From positions 1-64,000 of the forward strand of contig JAIUPN010000014.1 in NCBI GenBank assembly GCA_020160755.1: a DNA stretch of 64,000 nt. The letters are read 5' to 3'. The notes beneath the pieces are model-generated. The model ran no database searches and was not told where the DNA came from. It worked only from the letters and a program-made list of their open reading frames with translations. This document shows, one piece after another, positions 43,683-52,723 of the stretch. Numbering within the stretch: position 1 is the first letter of the stretch; each line of letters starts with the position of its first letter. Position numbers and translations under genes: made by a program. This DNA comes from Pseudomonadota bacterium. GTDB taxonomy: Bacteria; Pseudomonadota; Alphaproteobacteria; Sphingomonadales; Sphingomonadaceae.

Positions 43683-45011
43683 TCAGGCGGCCGCCACGCG
43701 TTGCCGCCGCATCGCGAAATAGATCGGCAGCCCCGCTGCGGTCATCGCGAGGCTCCACAGGCTGGCCTCGAGCCCGGCGCCGTAAAAGGCCCAGCAGCTA
43801 TAAACGAAGCCGACGATCGTTGCCGCGGCGAAGCCCGCCGAGACCTTGATCGTACCCTGCCGCTCGAGGATCAGCGCCGCCGCTGCCCCGACAATATAGA
43901 GGATGATCGCGGTCGATGTGGTCACCTTGACCATGAAGGCGAACAGGTCGGCGAGCCCGCGCGAGTAATTGGCGTAAACGATCACGCTGGCGAGCCCGCT
44001 CGACACGATCTGGGTGATCCACGGCGACGCGAACTTGTTGTCGCGGGCGAAGGCTGCCGGAAGCAGGCGTCGGTGCGCAAGGTCGCGCGGAATGTCGCCT
44101 TGCAACAGCACGAAGCCGTTGAGCGCGCCGAGCGCCGCGATCGCCGCGAAGAGCGCCACGACGTCACCGGCGGCCGGGCTGACGAGGCGTCCGAAGAAGG
44201 TGGCATAAGCGGCGTTCGACTGGTGCAGCACGTCGAGCGGCACCATCAGCGTCACCATCGTGCACGACAGCAGGTAGAGCAGGCCGACCGCCGCGGCCGC
44301 GATCACCGTCGCGCGCGGGATCGTGCGTTCGGGGTCTTTGACGCGGTCGCTGACGACGCACGCGCTTTCGAAGCCGAGCAGCGCGAACAGTGTCAGCGTC
44401 GCGGCCGCGCTGACCCCCGACAGGCTGACGGGTTCGGTTCCCGCCATCGTCGGCGGCGGCGCCGCGCCGGTACCGAGCGCCCAGATCCCGACGAGCACCG
44501 CACCGACCACCGGGATCAGCTTGAGCCCGAGAGTCAGGAGCTGCGCGCCGCCGGCGCGGCGGACGCCGAACAGATTGACCAAGGTGAAGAACCAGATGCA
44601 GCCGATCGCGATCCATGCGGGCAGGGCGCCCTTGTCCGCGAGCCATGGCATCAGGATCGACATATTGCTGATCGCGGCGACCGCGAGCGTCGCGACGACG
44701 GTCCAGCAGCTGATCCAGTAACTCCATGCGACGATGAAGCCGGTGCCGGGGCCGAAAGCCGCGGCGCCATAGGTGAAGGCCGCGCACCCTTCAGGCAGCC
44801 TTTTCGCGAGCCGCGCAAACACCACCGCAAGGCAGAGCGTGCCTGCGATCGACACACCCCAGCCGATAATCGCATTCCAGCCGAGCGGCGCGAGGTCGCG
44901 CGGGAGCAGGAAAACCCCCGACCCGATCATATTGCCCATGCCGAGCGCGATGCACATCAAAAGGCCGAGCTTTTGGCCCGGCCTTTCGTTGCTGGTCGTC
45001 AAATCGGTCAC
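43683..45011 (-). CDS. APC-superfamily amino-acid permease
   Basis: The 442-aa protein has about twelve helices and the APC signature near the N-terminus (CIALGMGNMIGSGVFLLP), with FALLGFESACVVSDRVKDPERTIPRA. It resembles the basic-amino-acid/agmatine antiporter group, but the substrate is uncertain. The start is a GTG at 45011. It lies four bases after the TonB receptor stop on the same strand, so the two probably form a transport pair. Confidence 0.88.
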   Translation of the reverse strand: MTDLTTSNERPGQKLGLLMCIALGMGNMIGSGVFLLPRDLAPLGWNAIIGWGVSIAGTLCLAVVFARLAKRLPEGCAAFTYGAAAFGPGTGFIVAWSYWISCWTVVATLAVAAISNMSILMPWLADKGALPAWIAIGCIWFFTLVNLFGVRRAGGAQLLTLGLKLIPVVGAVLVGIWALGTGAAPPPTMAGTEPVSLSGVSAAATLTLFALLGFESACVVSDRVKDPERTIPRATVIAAAAVGLLYLLSCTMVTLMVPLDVLHQSNAAYATFFGRLVSPAAGDVVALFAAIAALGALNGFVLLQGDIPRDLAHRRLLPAAFARDNKFASPWITQIVSSGLASVIVYANYSRGLADLFAFMVKVTTSTAIILYIVGAAAALILERQGTIKVSAGFAAATIVGFVYSCWAFYGAGLEASLWSLAMTAAGLPIYFAMRRQRVAAA

Positions 45012-45015
45012 CCGG

Positions 45016-47490
45016 TCAGAATTCCTTGCTGACCTTGATCCCGATCAGCCGGGGCCGCACGACCGTGTCGTAGAAGACACCGCCGTTCGGGGTCACGCCG
45101 TCGGGATCGCCGCACGTGGTTTCGAGGCACTGGACGCCGGCATTGATCGTGCCGTTGCTGTCGAACAAATTGGTCGCGAAGACCTCCGCCTTCCAGCTTT
45201 CGCCCTTCACCCCGACGCTGACGTCGGCGGTCGTATAGGCGTCGAACATGCCCTTGATGCCGTTTTCCTGCGTGCGAAGATCGCTGCGCCGCTTGCCGAT
45301 ATGATTGACCGCAAACTGGACATGCGCGTTGAGGTCGCCGACCGGGAATTCATAGCGCGCGACGATATTGCCCTTGAACTTCGGCGTGACGGGCAGGCTG
45401 GTGCCCTTCGGCGCCAGCGTCGCGTTGATTTCGCTGTCATCGTCGATCGCGCCGCTTCCGTCGAGGTCGGCGTTGATCGAGCAATCGAACTCGGGATTGG
45501 CGATGGCACAGAAATCGCGGCGGATCTCGGCATCATTATAGCTCATACCGGCGTTGATCGAGAAGCCGTTCTGCCGGTAACCGAGGTCGAGTTCGATGCC
45601 GCGAATGCGCGCGACGCCCGCGTTGCGGATTTCGCTGAGCCCGTTGAGCCCGAGGAATGAGAGCTGGATGTCGTTCCAGTCCTGCTGATAGATCGCGCCG
45701 TTGAAGCGCACCGGTCCCCAGCTCGTTTTCCACCCGAATTCGTAATTGTCGAGCGTATCCGACCCGTAGGGCGGCAGCGAGCCGCGACGGTTGATCCCGC
45801 CGGGGCGGAAACCGCGCGACCAGGTCGCATAGACGAGCGCATCGTCGCTGAACTTGTAGGTGAGGTTGAGCTTGTGGATGAAGTCGGTCTTCTTCGTCCT
45901 TTTGTCGAGGTTGGTGCAGGGTGACCCGTCGACCACCGGAGGGCCCTGGCAAGCATAGACCGGATTGCTGCTGAAACCGGGGTTGTTGTACCCGAAAAAG
46001 CCGACGAGGCTGTTGTCGAACTTGTACACGCGGCCGCCGCCGGTCAGCGTCAGCTTGTCGGTGATGTCGAAGCTGACTTCGCCGAACGCCGCATAGTCGC
46101 GGTCGACGCGGATTTGCTTGGTCAGCCAGATATTGTCGACGGTGCCGGGGACCTGCAAGTCGTCGGACAGGTCGTCGATGATATAATGCTGTTCGATATT
46201 ATGTTTCTGACGTTGCCAGAAGACGCCGCCGATGAAGCGGATGCGGGCGTCGGCCGGCGAGGCGACGCGCGCCTCGAAGAAATTGCGGCGGTACCGGTCG
46301 ATGCCCCTGATATACTGGTTCGGGCTGATCTGGTCGCCGGCATTGTCATAGAGATAGACCGCCGATCCGGCGAGCGCGTCGTAGAAATAGGCGTAATCCG
46401 AATAGTCGCTCTCGACATCGGTCTTGCGGCGGAGGTGCCCGCCGGTAACGGTCAGATCCCAGTTGCCGAGCTTGCCCTCGATCGTCAGCGCGGCCTGCAG
46501 CCATTTGTCCTTCGACGATTCGGGATTGTACTGGACGGTCTGCAGCTTGCCGGTGACCGAATTCGACCGCTCCTGCGCGAAGCTGCCGTTGGTCTTCTGG
46601 ATCTGGCCCATGATCGTCGGGCGGAGTGTCCAGTCGTCGTCGAGATCGATGCCGAGCGCGAGGCGCGCGCCATAGGTATCGGCGTCGTTGTAATTCTTCT
46701 TCGCCAGATCGGCGTTGGTCTGGGTGATGTCGTCGCCCGGTGCATCGACGAGCGTGTCATTCTTGCCATCGCCGTCGGTGTCGGTCGGCTGCCAGATGCG
46801 ATAGGTGCGGCTGCCCGGAATATTGTCGATATAACCCGCGTCGTGGCGGTACCAGCCGACGAGGCGCAGCGCCGCGCGCTCGCCGAGCGGGGCGTTGATG
46901 AAACCCTCGACGACGCCGCCGAAATCGCCGTGCGCGACATTGTTGAGCTCGACCCCGACTTCGCCATAGGTGCCGCTGGTGTCGGGCTGGTTGGTAACGA
47001 GCTTGATCGTGCCCGCCATCGAGCTCGCGCCGTAGAGCGTGCCCTGCGGTCCCGCGAGCGCCTCGACGCGCGCGAGGTCATAGGCGTGGATATCGAGCGC
47101 GCCCTGAATGGTCGTGATCGGCATTTCGTCGAGATAGGTGCCGACGGTCGGTAGCGACGCCGAATGGTTGGCGTTCTCGCCCGACGCGACGCCGCGGAAA
47201 TAGACCTGGCTGAATCCGGGCGCGGCGGTCTGGATCGTCACCGACGGCAGGAATTTGACGACGTCCTGGAATTCTTTCACTTGCAGTTCGTCGAGCCGCT
47301 CGGTCCCGATCGCGGTGATCGCAAGCGGCACATCCTGCAGATTCTGTTCGCGCTTCGACGCGGTGACGACAATGTCCCGGTCGTCGTTGGTGTTGCTTTG
47401 CTGGGCCAGCGCGGTTCCCGATGTGCACAGGATCGTGCTGCCGAGCAGGAAGGCGCCGCTTTTGGTCAATGCTGCCGATAGTTTCCGCAT
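45016..47490 (-). CDS. TonB-dependent receptor
   Basis: The 824-aa receptor has a signal peptide (STILCTSGTALAQ), a TonB-box-like DIVVTASKREQNLQDVPLAI, a plug with YFRGVASGEN and VEALAGPQGTLYGASSMAGT, and a barrel ending in VVRPRLIGIKVSKEF. This is the large sphingomonad type (LQDVPxAI) used for complex nutrients. GGGGGA lies before the ATG. Downstream is the permease, upstream a TPR-sulfotransferase. The imported substrate is unknown. Confidence 0.92.
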   Translation of the reverse strand: MRKLSAALTKSGAFLLGSTILCTSGTALAQQSNTNDDRDIVVTASKREQNLQDVPLAITAIGTERLDELQVKEFQDVVKFLPSVTIQTAAPGFSQVYFRGVASGENANHSASLPTVGTYLDEMPITTIQGALDIHAYDLARVEALAGPQGTLYGASSMAGTIKLVTNQPDTSGTYGEVGVELNNVAHGDFGGVVEGFINAPLGERAALRLVGWYRHDAGYIDNIPGSRTYRIWQPTDTDGDGKNDTLVDAPGDDITQTNADLAKKNYNDADTYGARLALGIDLDDDWTLRPTIMGQIQKTNGSFAQERSNSVTGKLQTVQYNPESSKDKWLQAALTIEGKLGNWDLTVTGGHLRRKTDVESDYSDYAYFYDALAGSAVYLYDNAGDQISPNQYIRGIDRYRRNFFEARVASPADARIRFIGGVFWQRQKHNIEQHYIIDDLSDDLQVPGTVDNIWLTKQIRVDRDYAAFGEVSFDITDKLTLTGGGRVYKFDNSLVGFFGYNNPGFSSNPVYACQGPPVVDGSPCTNLDKRTKKTDFIHKLNLTYKFSDDALVYATWSRGFRPGGINRRGSLPPYGSDTLDNYEFGWKTSWGPVRFNGAIYQQDWNDIQLSFLGLNGLSEIRNAGVARIRGIELDLGYRQNGFSINAGMSYNDAEIRRDFCAIANPEFDCSINADLDGSGAIDDDSEINATLAPKGTSLPVTPKFKGNIVARYEFPVGDLNAHVQFAVNHIGKRRSDLRTQENGIKGMFDAYTTADVSVGVKGESWKAEVFATNLFDSNGTINAGVQCLETTCGDPDGVTPNGGVFYDTVVRPRLIGIKVSKEF

Positions 47491-47630
47491 GGAATCCCCC
47501 TGACATGACAGTCCTGTGACGGAGCATGACGCGGCATCGCGCAAGCGCAAGCATTGTTGGTGCGGGACGGTAGTCGCTGGTCGAAAATGTCGTTCGCTGT
47601 TGCCCAAAGGCCACGTTTTGTCGTGGGGCT

Positions 47631-49445
47631 TCAGCCGAAATCGGCGGGGCTGGCCGGATAGGCGTCGAGGACGGGGCCGAGCGCCTGTTTCAGCGGGTCG
47701 AGCCAGCCTGCATAGGGCTGCCACTGGCCGACGCCGTCGCGATTGATCGGGCGGCGCACCTGCTCGCTCGACGCGGTGCGGACCGCGCGCGCATTGCTGT
47801 GAAAGGCCAAACACGCGTCCTCGAAGGGCAGGTCCAGAAAGGCCAGCATCGCGCGCACCTCGGCCTCGGGATCGTCGAGCAGCGCCTCGTGGATCACGCG
47901 GTGGACGCGGCCCGGCTGCACGGCGTCGATATGCGCCATCAGGCGGACATAGTCGCGGTAATAGGCCCCGACGTCGGCGAGGCCGTAGCTGAACGCCTGC
48001 CCCCTCGCATAATGCTGGCGGAAGTTCGAAAAACAGCAATCGAGCGGATGGCGCCGCGCGTCGATGATCTTCGCATTCGGCAGGATCAGGCGGATGAAGG
48101 CGGTGTAGAGCCAGTTGTTCGGCAGCTTGTCGATGTAGAAGGGCTTGGCGGTCTTCCGCTGCACCGCGGTGCGCTGGAGGAACGCCGTGCCCAGTTCGGC
48201 GAGCCGCGCGGGCGGCGTTTCGGCCAGCGCCTCGATCCAGCGGCGCCCGTCGCCATATGCCTCGCGGCCGAGCCCGAGCGCGAGCGCGGGAATATCGGGC
48301 AGCTCCATCGTCCCCTCGATCGCCGAGTGGCAGCTGAGGATCTGTTCGATCAGCGTCGATCCGGCGCGCGGCATGCCGAGGATGAAGACCGGATCGGGCG
48401 CGGGATCGCCCGCGCCGGCGCGGGCGGCAAAGAATTCGGGGGTGCAGGCGGCAATGATCGCGTCGACCGCGGCGCGCGTTTCGGCGGCGCGATAGCCGAG
48501 CTGGGCCGAGCGGATCGCATTGCCCGCAGCATAATGGCGAAACGCCGGCTCGTGCCCGGCCACATCATCATATGCCTTGCCGAGCGCGAAATGCAGGTGC
48601 AGCCGGTCGTCGGCGCGCGCGTCGCTGTCGGGCTCGGCGGCGACAAGCGCATCCTCCATCGCGGCGCGGTCGCCTTCGTCGAAGCGGATCGTCTTGAGGT
48701 TCGCGAGGCTCCACCAGATTTCGCCAAGCCCGGGGTCGGCGGCGAGCGCGCGGCGATAGGCGGCGACGCTGTCGTCCTGTCGTCCGACCGTTTTCAGCAT
48801 ATGGCCATGGCTCATCCACAGCTTCGCATGATCGGGAAAGCGGCGCGTCAGCTCTTCGTAGAGCGCGAGCGCCTCGTCATAGCCGCCGATGCGGCCGAGC
48901 GCGGCGGCGCGCAGGTTCACGTGCGCGGGGTTGTCGGGATCGTCGCCGAGCACCGCTTCGAGCGTCTCGGCCGCCTCGGCGAAGCGGTTCTGCTTGTAAT
49001 AGACCGTCGCAAGATTGGCGCGCGCGGCGCCGAAACCGGGGGCGAGCTGGAGCGCGCGCGCCAATAATTTTTCGGCATCGTCATAGCGTCCGATGCGTCC
49101 CGCAACCTCGGCGAGCATGCGGATCGCCGCGACGTCGGTCGCATCCTCGCGGAGGCGCTGGCGGAGCGCACCCTCGGCGTCGGGGAGCCGGTCCTCGGCG
49201 AGCGCAAGCGCCGCGTCGACCATCGCTTCGTCGTGAATTGTCGCCCCGACCGCGGCAAGCGAGGCGGCCTGTGCCTCCTCCTCGCGGCCCAGCGTACGCA
49301 AGGCATGGGCGGCGAGGCGGTGCGCGGCCGCCGATGTCGGGACGGCTTCGATGATCGCCTGCGCCTGCGCGAGCGCCGCGCCGGGCTCTCCGCTCAACAG
49401 GCGGCGGGCGTTGGCGAGCGCTTCATCGTGCGAGACGGTCGCCAT
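47631..49445 (-). CDS. TPR-containing sulfotransferase
   Basis: The 604-aa protein has N-terminal tetratricopeptide repeats (about residues 20-280, e.g. YDDAEKLLARALQLAPGFG and NRFAEAAETLEAVLGDDP) and a C-terminal sulfotransferase domain with the PAPS 5'-phosphosulfate loop ILGMPRAGSTLIEQIL and the 3'-phosphate region IDARRHPLDCCFSNF. It would transfer sulfate from PAPS to a carbohydrate, peptide or amine. It is followed by the TonB receptor, a pairing I recall as common in sphingomonads. Eleven bases separate it from the DsbA-like gene upstream. Confidence 0.9.
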   Translation of the reverse strand: MATVSHDEALANARRLLSGEPGAALAQAQAIIEAVPTSAAAHRLAAHALRTLGREEEAQAASLAAVGATIHDEAMVDAALALAEDRLPDAEGALRQRLREDATDVAAIRMLAEVAGRIGRYDDAEKLLARALQLAPGFGAARANLATVYYKQNRFAEAAETLEAVLGDDPDNPAHVNLRAAALGRIGGYDEALALYEELTRRFPDHAKLWMSHGHMLKTVGRQDDSVAAYRRALAADPGLGEIWWSLANLKTIRFDEGDRAAMEDALVAAEPDSDARADDRLHLHFALGKAYDDVAGHEPAFRHYAAGNAIRSAQLGYRAAETRAAVDAIIAACTPEFFAARAGAGDPAPDPVFILGMPRAGSTLIEQILSCHSAIEGTMELPDIPALALGLGREAYGDGRRWIEALAETPPARLAELGTAFLQRTAVQRKTAKPFYIDKLPNNWLYTAFIRLILPNAKIIDARRHPLDCCFSNFRQHYARGQAFSYGLADVGAYYRDYVRLMAHIDAVQPGRVHRVIHEALLDDPEAEVRAMLAFLDLPFEDACLAFHSNARAVRTASSEQVRRPINRDGVGQWQPYAGWLDPLKQALGPVLDAYPASPADFG

Positions 49446-49456
49446 GCCCGCGCCGT

Positions 49457-51079
49457 TCAGCTTTTCGCCGCGCGGGCTTTCGCGACGGCTTGCTTCAACC
49501 CGTCGTAACCGATCTGTCCCTGGAACAGCTGGTTGCCCACGATCCACGTCGGGGTGGCGTTGAGCTGCAACTGGGTGGCGATCGCGAGGTTGCTGTCGAG
49601 TTCGCGCTGGAAAAGCGCCTCGTTCGCGGTCGCATCGGCGGTGCCGTCGGTGACCACACCCACCTTCGCCGCCGCCGCGGCGATCGCCGCCTTGTCGAGC
49701 GAGCCCGCGGCGAACATCGCGTGGTGGAAAGCGTCATATTTGCCCTGCCGCGCGGCGGCGAGCGCCATGATCGCGGCGTCGCGGCTTTGCGGCGCGATAA
49801 TCGGCAGTTCGCGGAACACGACCTTCAGCCTCTTGTCCTCGCGGATCAGCCGGTCGACGTCGGGCACGCTCGCGCGGCAGAAACCGCACGCATAGTCGGT
49901 AAATACCACCAGCGTGACGTCGCCGTCGGCATTGCCCGCCCACGCCCCGGCATAGGGTTTTTCGAGCGCGGGGCGGATCGCGTCGATCGCCTTGGCGACT
50001 TCGCGCCCGCGCTGCGCTTCGAGCGCCTCGGGAATGAGCTGCGGGTTCGCCTTGATATAATCGGCGACGATGGTCTCGACCTCGCTCTTGCTCATGCCGC
50101 CGCCGAGGCGGCCGCCGAGCCAGAAGACGGCGGCGAGCAGTATCAGGCCACCGATGGCAAGCCCCCATTTTTGCGTAGAAACGCCTTCCATCCCGGTCCC
50201 CTCGATGCGTGGCAGGCGCTGCGACGCCATGGCTTTGGCGCCCGCGGTTTTTTTCGGCGGCTGCGTGACGGGCGAACGGTCGTCGCCTTCCATGGCATTC
50301 GTACCGCCCGCTGCCGCGGGCCTCGCCACGGCCGGGATCGCGGCATCGCCCGCGAACAGCGGCAGATCCGGTGCGGCGCTTGCGACCGCGGCCGCTTTCG
50401 CCTCCGCCTCTTCGCGTGCGAGCAATTGTTCGAGTCCCGAGGGCGGCGGTGCCAGTTCCTCGCGCGGCGCGGGGCGCAGCTTGCTTGCGGCATCGCCGAT
50501 GCCGTCGCGCAGGCTTTCGCTGCTGGCCTTGGCGATATCGACGACCCCCGCCTTGGTCTTTTCGGCGACTTCGCCGAGCCCGCGGCCGGCTTCGCTCGAT
50601 AGCTTTCGCGCCTTGTCGCCGAGTGCCATCTTGTCCCACGCCTCGCTGCTCGCTTTGGCTGCAGCGCGGCCGGCCTGCGCCGATCCGCGCCCCGCAGCGC
50701 GTGCGGTACGCGCGGTCAGGGCGCCGGTTTTCGCGGCCAGTTCGCGCGAGCGGCGCGGAATTTCCATGGCCTCGACGCGCGCGGGGATGTCGGCGCGTTC
50801 GCCGATGCGGATCGTCCATTCGGCAAAGCTGCTGCTGCCGTCGCGCAGCGCGCGCCATAGCCCGGCAGCGCCCGACCTGAGCTGGTCCGACGTGACCATG
50901 GGTTTGCGCGCGGGCGCGTCATGCGCGGGATAGCGCGACACGTCGATGCCGATGGGGGGCGTTTCGCGCGGTTTCGCCAATCCCTCGTCGGGCGCCGCGG
51001 GCGGCGTCGGCGCTGCCCCCGGCGTCGGCGCGGGATCGCGCAGCCATGGCTGGTAATAATCGTCTTTTCTATCAGTCAC
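49457..51079 (-). CDS. membrane-anchored DsbA-family protein with long N-terminal region
   Basis: The 540-aa protein has a thioredoxin-fold DsbA domain at the C-terminus with the active site CGFC (C398, C401) and a cis-Pro NATPTWIVGN. A single membrane helix is at about residues 305-323, and the first 300 residues are charged, Ala/Lys-rich, low-complexity cytoplasmic sequence. Ordinary DsbA proteins are about 200-250 aa. The periplasmic part would act on disulfides; the cytoplasmic part has no recognised domain. It lies between the M48 peptidase and the TPR-sulfotransferase. Confidence 0.85.
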   Translation of the reverse strand: MTDRKDDYYQPWLRDPAPTPGAAPTPPAAPDEGLAKPRETPPIGIDVSRYPAHDAPARKPMVTSDQLRSGAAGLWRALRDGSSSFAEWTIRIGERADIPARVEAMEIPRRSRELAAKTGALTARTARAAGRGSAQAGRAAAKASSEAWDKMALGDKARKLSSEAGRGLGEVAEKTKAGVVDIAKASSESLRDGIGDAASKLRPAPREELAPPPSGLEQLLAREEAEAKAAAVASAAPDLPLFAGDAAIPAVARPAAAGGTNAMEGDDRSPVTQPPKKTAGAKAMASQRLPRIEGTGMEGVSTQKWGLAIGGLILLAAVFWLGGRLGGGMSKSEVETIVADYIKANPQLIPEALEAQRGREVAKAIDAIRPALEKPYAGAWAGNADGDVTLVVFTDYACGFCRASVPDVDRLIREDKRLKVVFRELPIIAPQSRDAAIMALAAARQGKYDAFHHAMFAAGSLDKAAIAAAAAKVGVVTDGTADATANEALFQRELDSNLAIATQLQLNATPTWIVGNQLFQGQIGYDGLKQAVAKARAAKS

Positions 51080-51133
51080 TTGTTGCCCTTGCGCATCATT
51101 GGCGATGCGGTTCCCGCTTTATCTCGATTGAAT

Positions 51134-52537
51134 CTAACGCCGTTTGCGCTCGCGTTCCACCTCGGCGCGAGCGACCAGCGAAATATCCTGTGCACGGATC
51201 CAGTCGGGCGACCCTTGGGGCAGGCCCTGCATCGCGGCTTCGGCATTACGCAGCGCGAGCCCCGACTGTCCACCCTCCAAACTGTAGCGTTCCGCCGAGG
51301 CGAGCGCCGCGCGCGCCTGATCGCCCTTGTTCGCATAGACGATCCCGAGCTGGTACCAGGCGAACGGGTTCTGATTGTCGAGCGCCACCGCTGTTTTCAG
51401 AACATCTTCGGCTTCGGCGAAATTGGCCGGATCCTCGGTCGCGATCAGCGCATGGCCGAGCGTCGCGCTGATCAGCGGCTGCGATCGCGATTGGGCGACC
51501 GCCTTGCGCAGCGCGGGGATCGCCTCCTTGGGGCGCCCCGATTCGAGCAGAACCTGGCCTTCGAGTTCGAGGAAATAGGGGTCGTTCGGATTGGTCGCGA
51601 GCAGCCCTTCGACCTCCGCCAGCGCTTTTTGCGGATAGGCGCTCTTGTGCCAGGCATAGGCGCGGGCATAGCGCGCCGGAATGCTGGTGTTGCTTTCGGG
51701 AAATTTGCGCAGCGTCCGTTCGGGCTCGGTCATATAACCCGACAGCTTTGCCTTGATGCGCTGGAATCGCTTTTCGATCCCGGGGTCGGCGGGTTTGGCC
51801 CACGCCGGGTCGATCACATAGACCTCGCGCAGCGCCTGGATACGGTCGCCCGACATCGGGTGGGTGCGGCCATAGGCCTGATCGTCGTCCTGCTTCACGG
51901 CATAGCGGAATTCGAGATTCTGCAGTTTCTTGAAGAAAGCCAGGCTGCCGCGGCCGCTGATCCCCGCCTTTGACAGATATTGCGCGCCCGCGGCATCGGC
52001 GGTCGATTCCTGCACGCGCGAAAAGGCGAGGAACTTGCCGAGCGCGGCCTGCTGGCCCGCCATCATCACGCCCATGCCGGCCTCGCCCGCGCCCGCCGCG
52101 ATCGCCGCCGCGCCGAGCAGCAGGCTGAGCAGCGAGATGCCGGTCGCGGTCTTGGCGCCCTCGTTCACGCGGATCGCGTGGCCGCCCATCACATGGCCGA
52201 GTTCGTGCGCGAGCACGCCCTGTACCTCTTCGGCGCTATCGGCGGCCTCGATCAGCCCGCTGAAGACGTAAATGTCCTGGCTGCCCGCGACAAAGGCGTT
52301 GATGCTGCGATCGCCGAGCAGGTGAACGCGCACCTGTCCGGGCTGGAGCCCCGCGGCGACGAGCAGCGGATCCATCATGTCCTGGAACAGCGCCTCGGTT
52401 TCGGCGTCGCGCAGGATCGACTGCGCCATCGCCGGGCGCATAGCGATGGCGAACATCGCGAGCAATGTCAGAAGGATACGGAAAATCGGGCGCAGCCTTT
52501 GCGCCCCGGGCACGGGCTGCGGCGGGAAAGCGGTCAT
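51134..52537 (-). CDS. M48-family metallopeptidase with TPR (BepA-like)
   Basis: The 467-aa periplasmic protein (signal LLAMFAIAMRPAMAQ) has the zinc motif HELGH (residues 111-115), a later Glu ligand (ESTADAAG), and C-terminal TPR-like repeats (KALAEVEGLLATNPNDPYFLE, KEAIPALRKAV). This is the BepA/LoiP arrangement, which helps outer-membrane protein assembly and quality control. The start at 52537 (MTAFPPQ) is chosen over 52582. Confidence 0.9.
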   Translation of the reverse strand: MTAFPPQPVPGAQRLRPIFRILLTLLAMFAIAMRPAMAQSILRDAETEALFQDMMDPLLVAAGLQPGQVRVHLLGDRSINAFVAGSQDIYVFSGLIEAADSAEEVQGVLAHELGHVMGGHAIRVNEGAKTATGISLLSLLLGAAAIAAGAGEAGMGVMMAGQQAALGKFLAFSRVQESTADAAGAQYLSKAGISGRGSLAFFKKLQNLEFRYAVKQDDDQAYGRTHPMSGDRIQALREVYVIDPAWAKPADPGIEKRFQRIKAKLSGYMTEPERTLRKFPESNTSIPARYARAYAWHKSAYPQKALAEVEGLLATNPNDPYFLELEGQVLLESGRPKEAIPALRKAVAQSRSQPLISATLGHALIATEDPANFAEAEDVLKTAVALDNQNPFAWYQLGIVYANKGDQARAALASAERYSLEGGQSGLALRNAEAAMQGLPQGSPDWIRAQDISLVARAEVERERKRR

Positions 52538-52652
52538 CCCCGCCTCTCTTGCGCCGCGCGCCTGAACCCCAAGTGAAGCCATGTGGGCTTATTGGGGGTC
52601 AGTGCGCGCGGACGCAAGGTCAGCCTGCAATTTCTGCGACGGGTGGCTGCCA

Positions 52653-52723
52653 ATCAGTTGCCACCCGATCGACGTGCACGATCAATTGCCGCCCGATCGG
52701 CTCGGCCGATCAATTGCCGAACG
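52653..52723. repeat. three 28-bp tandem repeats covering the rne stop
   Basis: Units begin at 52653, 52681 and 52709, exactly 28 bp apart, each starting ATCA(A/G)TTGCC and the first two sharing a CCCGATCG motif. The third overlaps the rne stop codon (52710-52712), so the repeat looks like a duplication of the gene's 3' end. Within it GATCGGC (52695-52701) pairs with GCCGATC (52705-52711) around TCG. Purpose unknown; it may form a 3' RNA structure. Confidence 0.6.
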
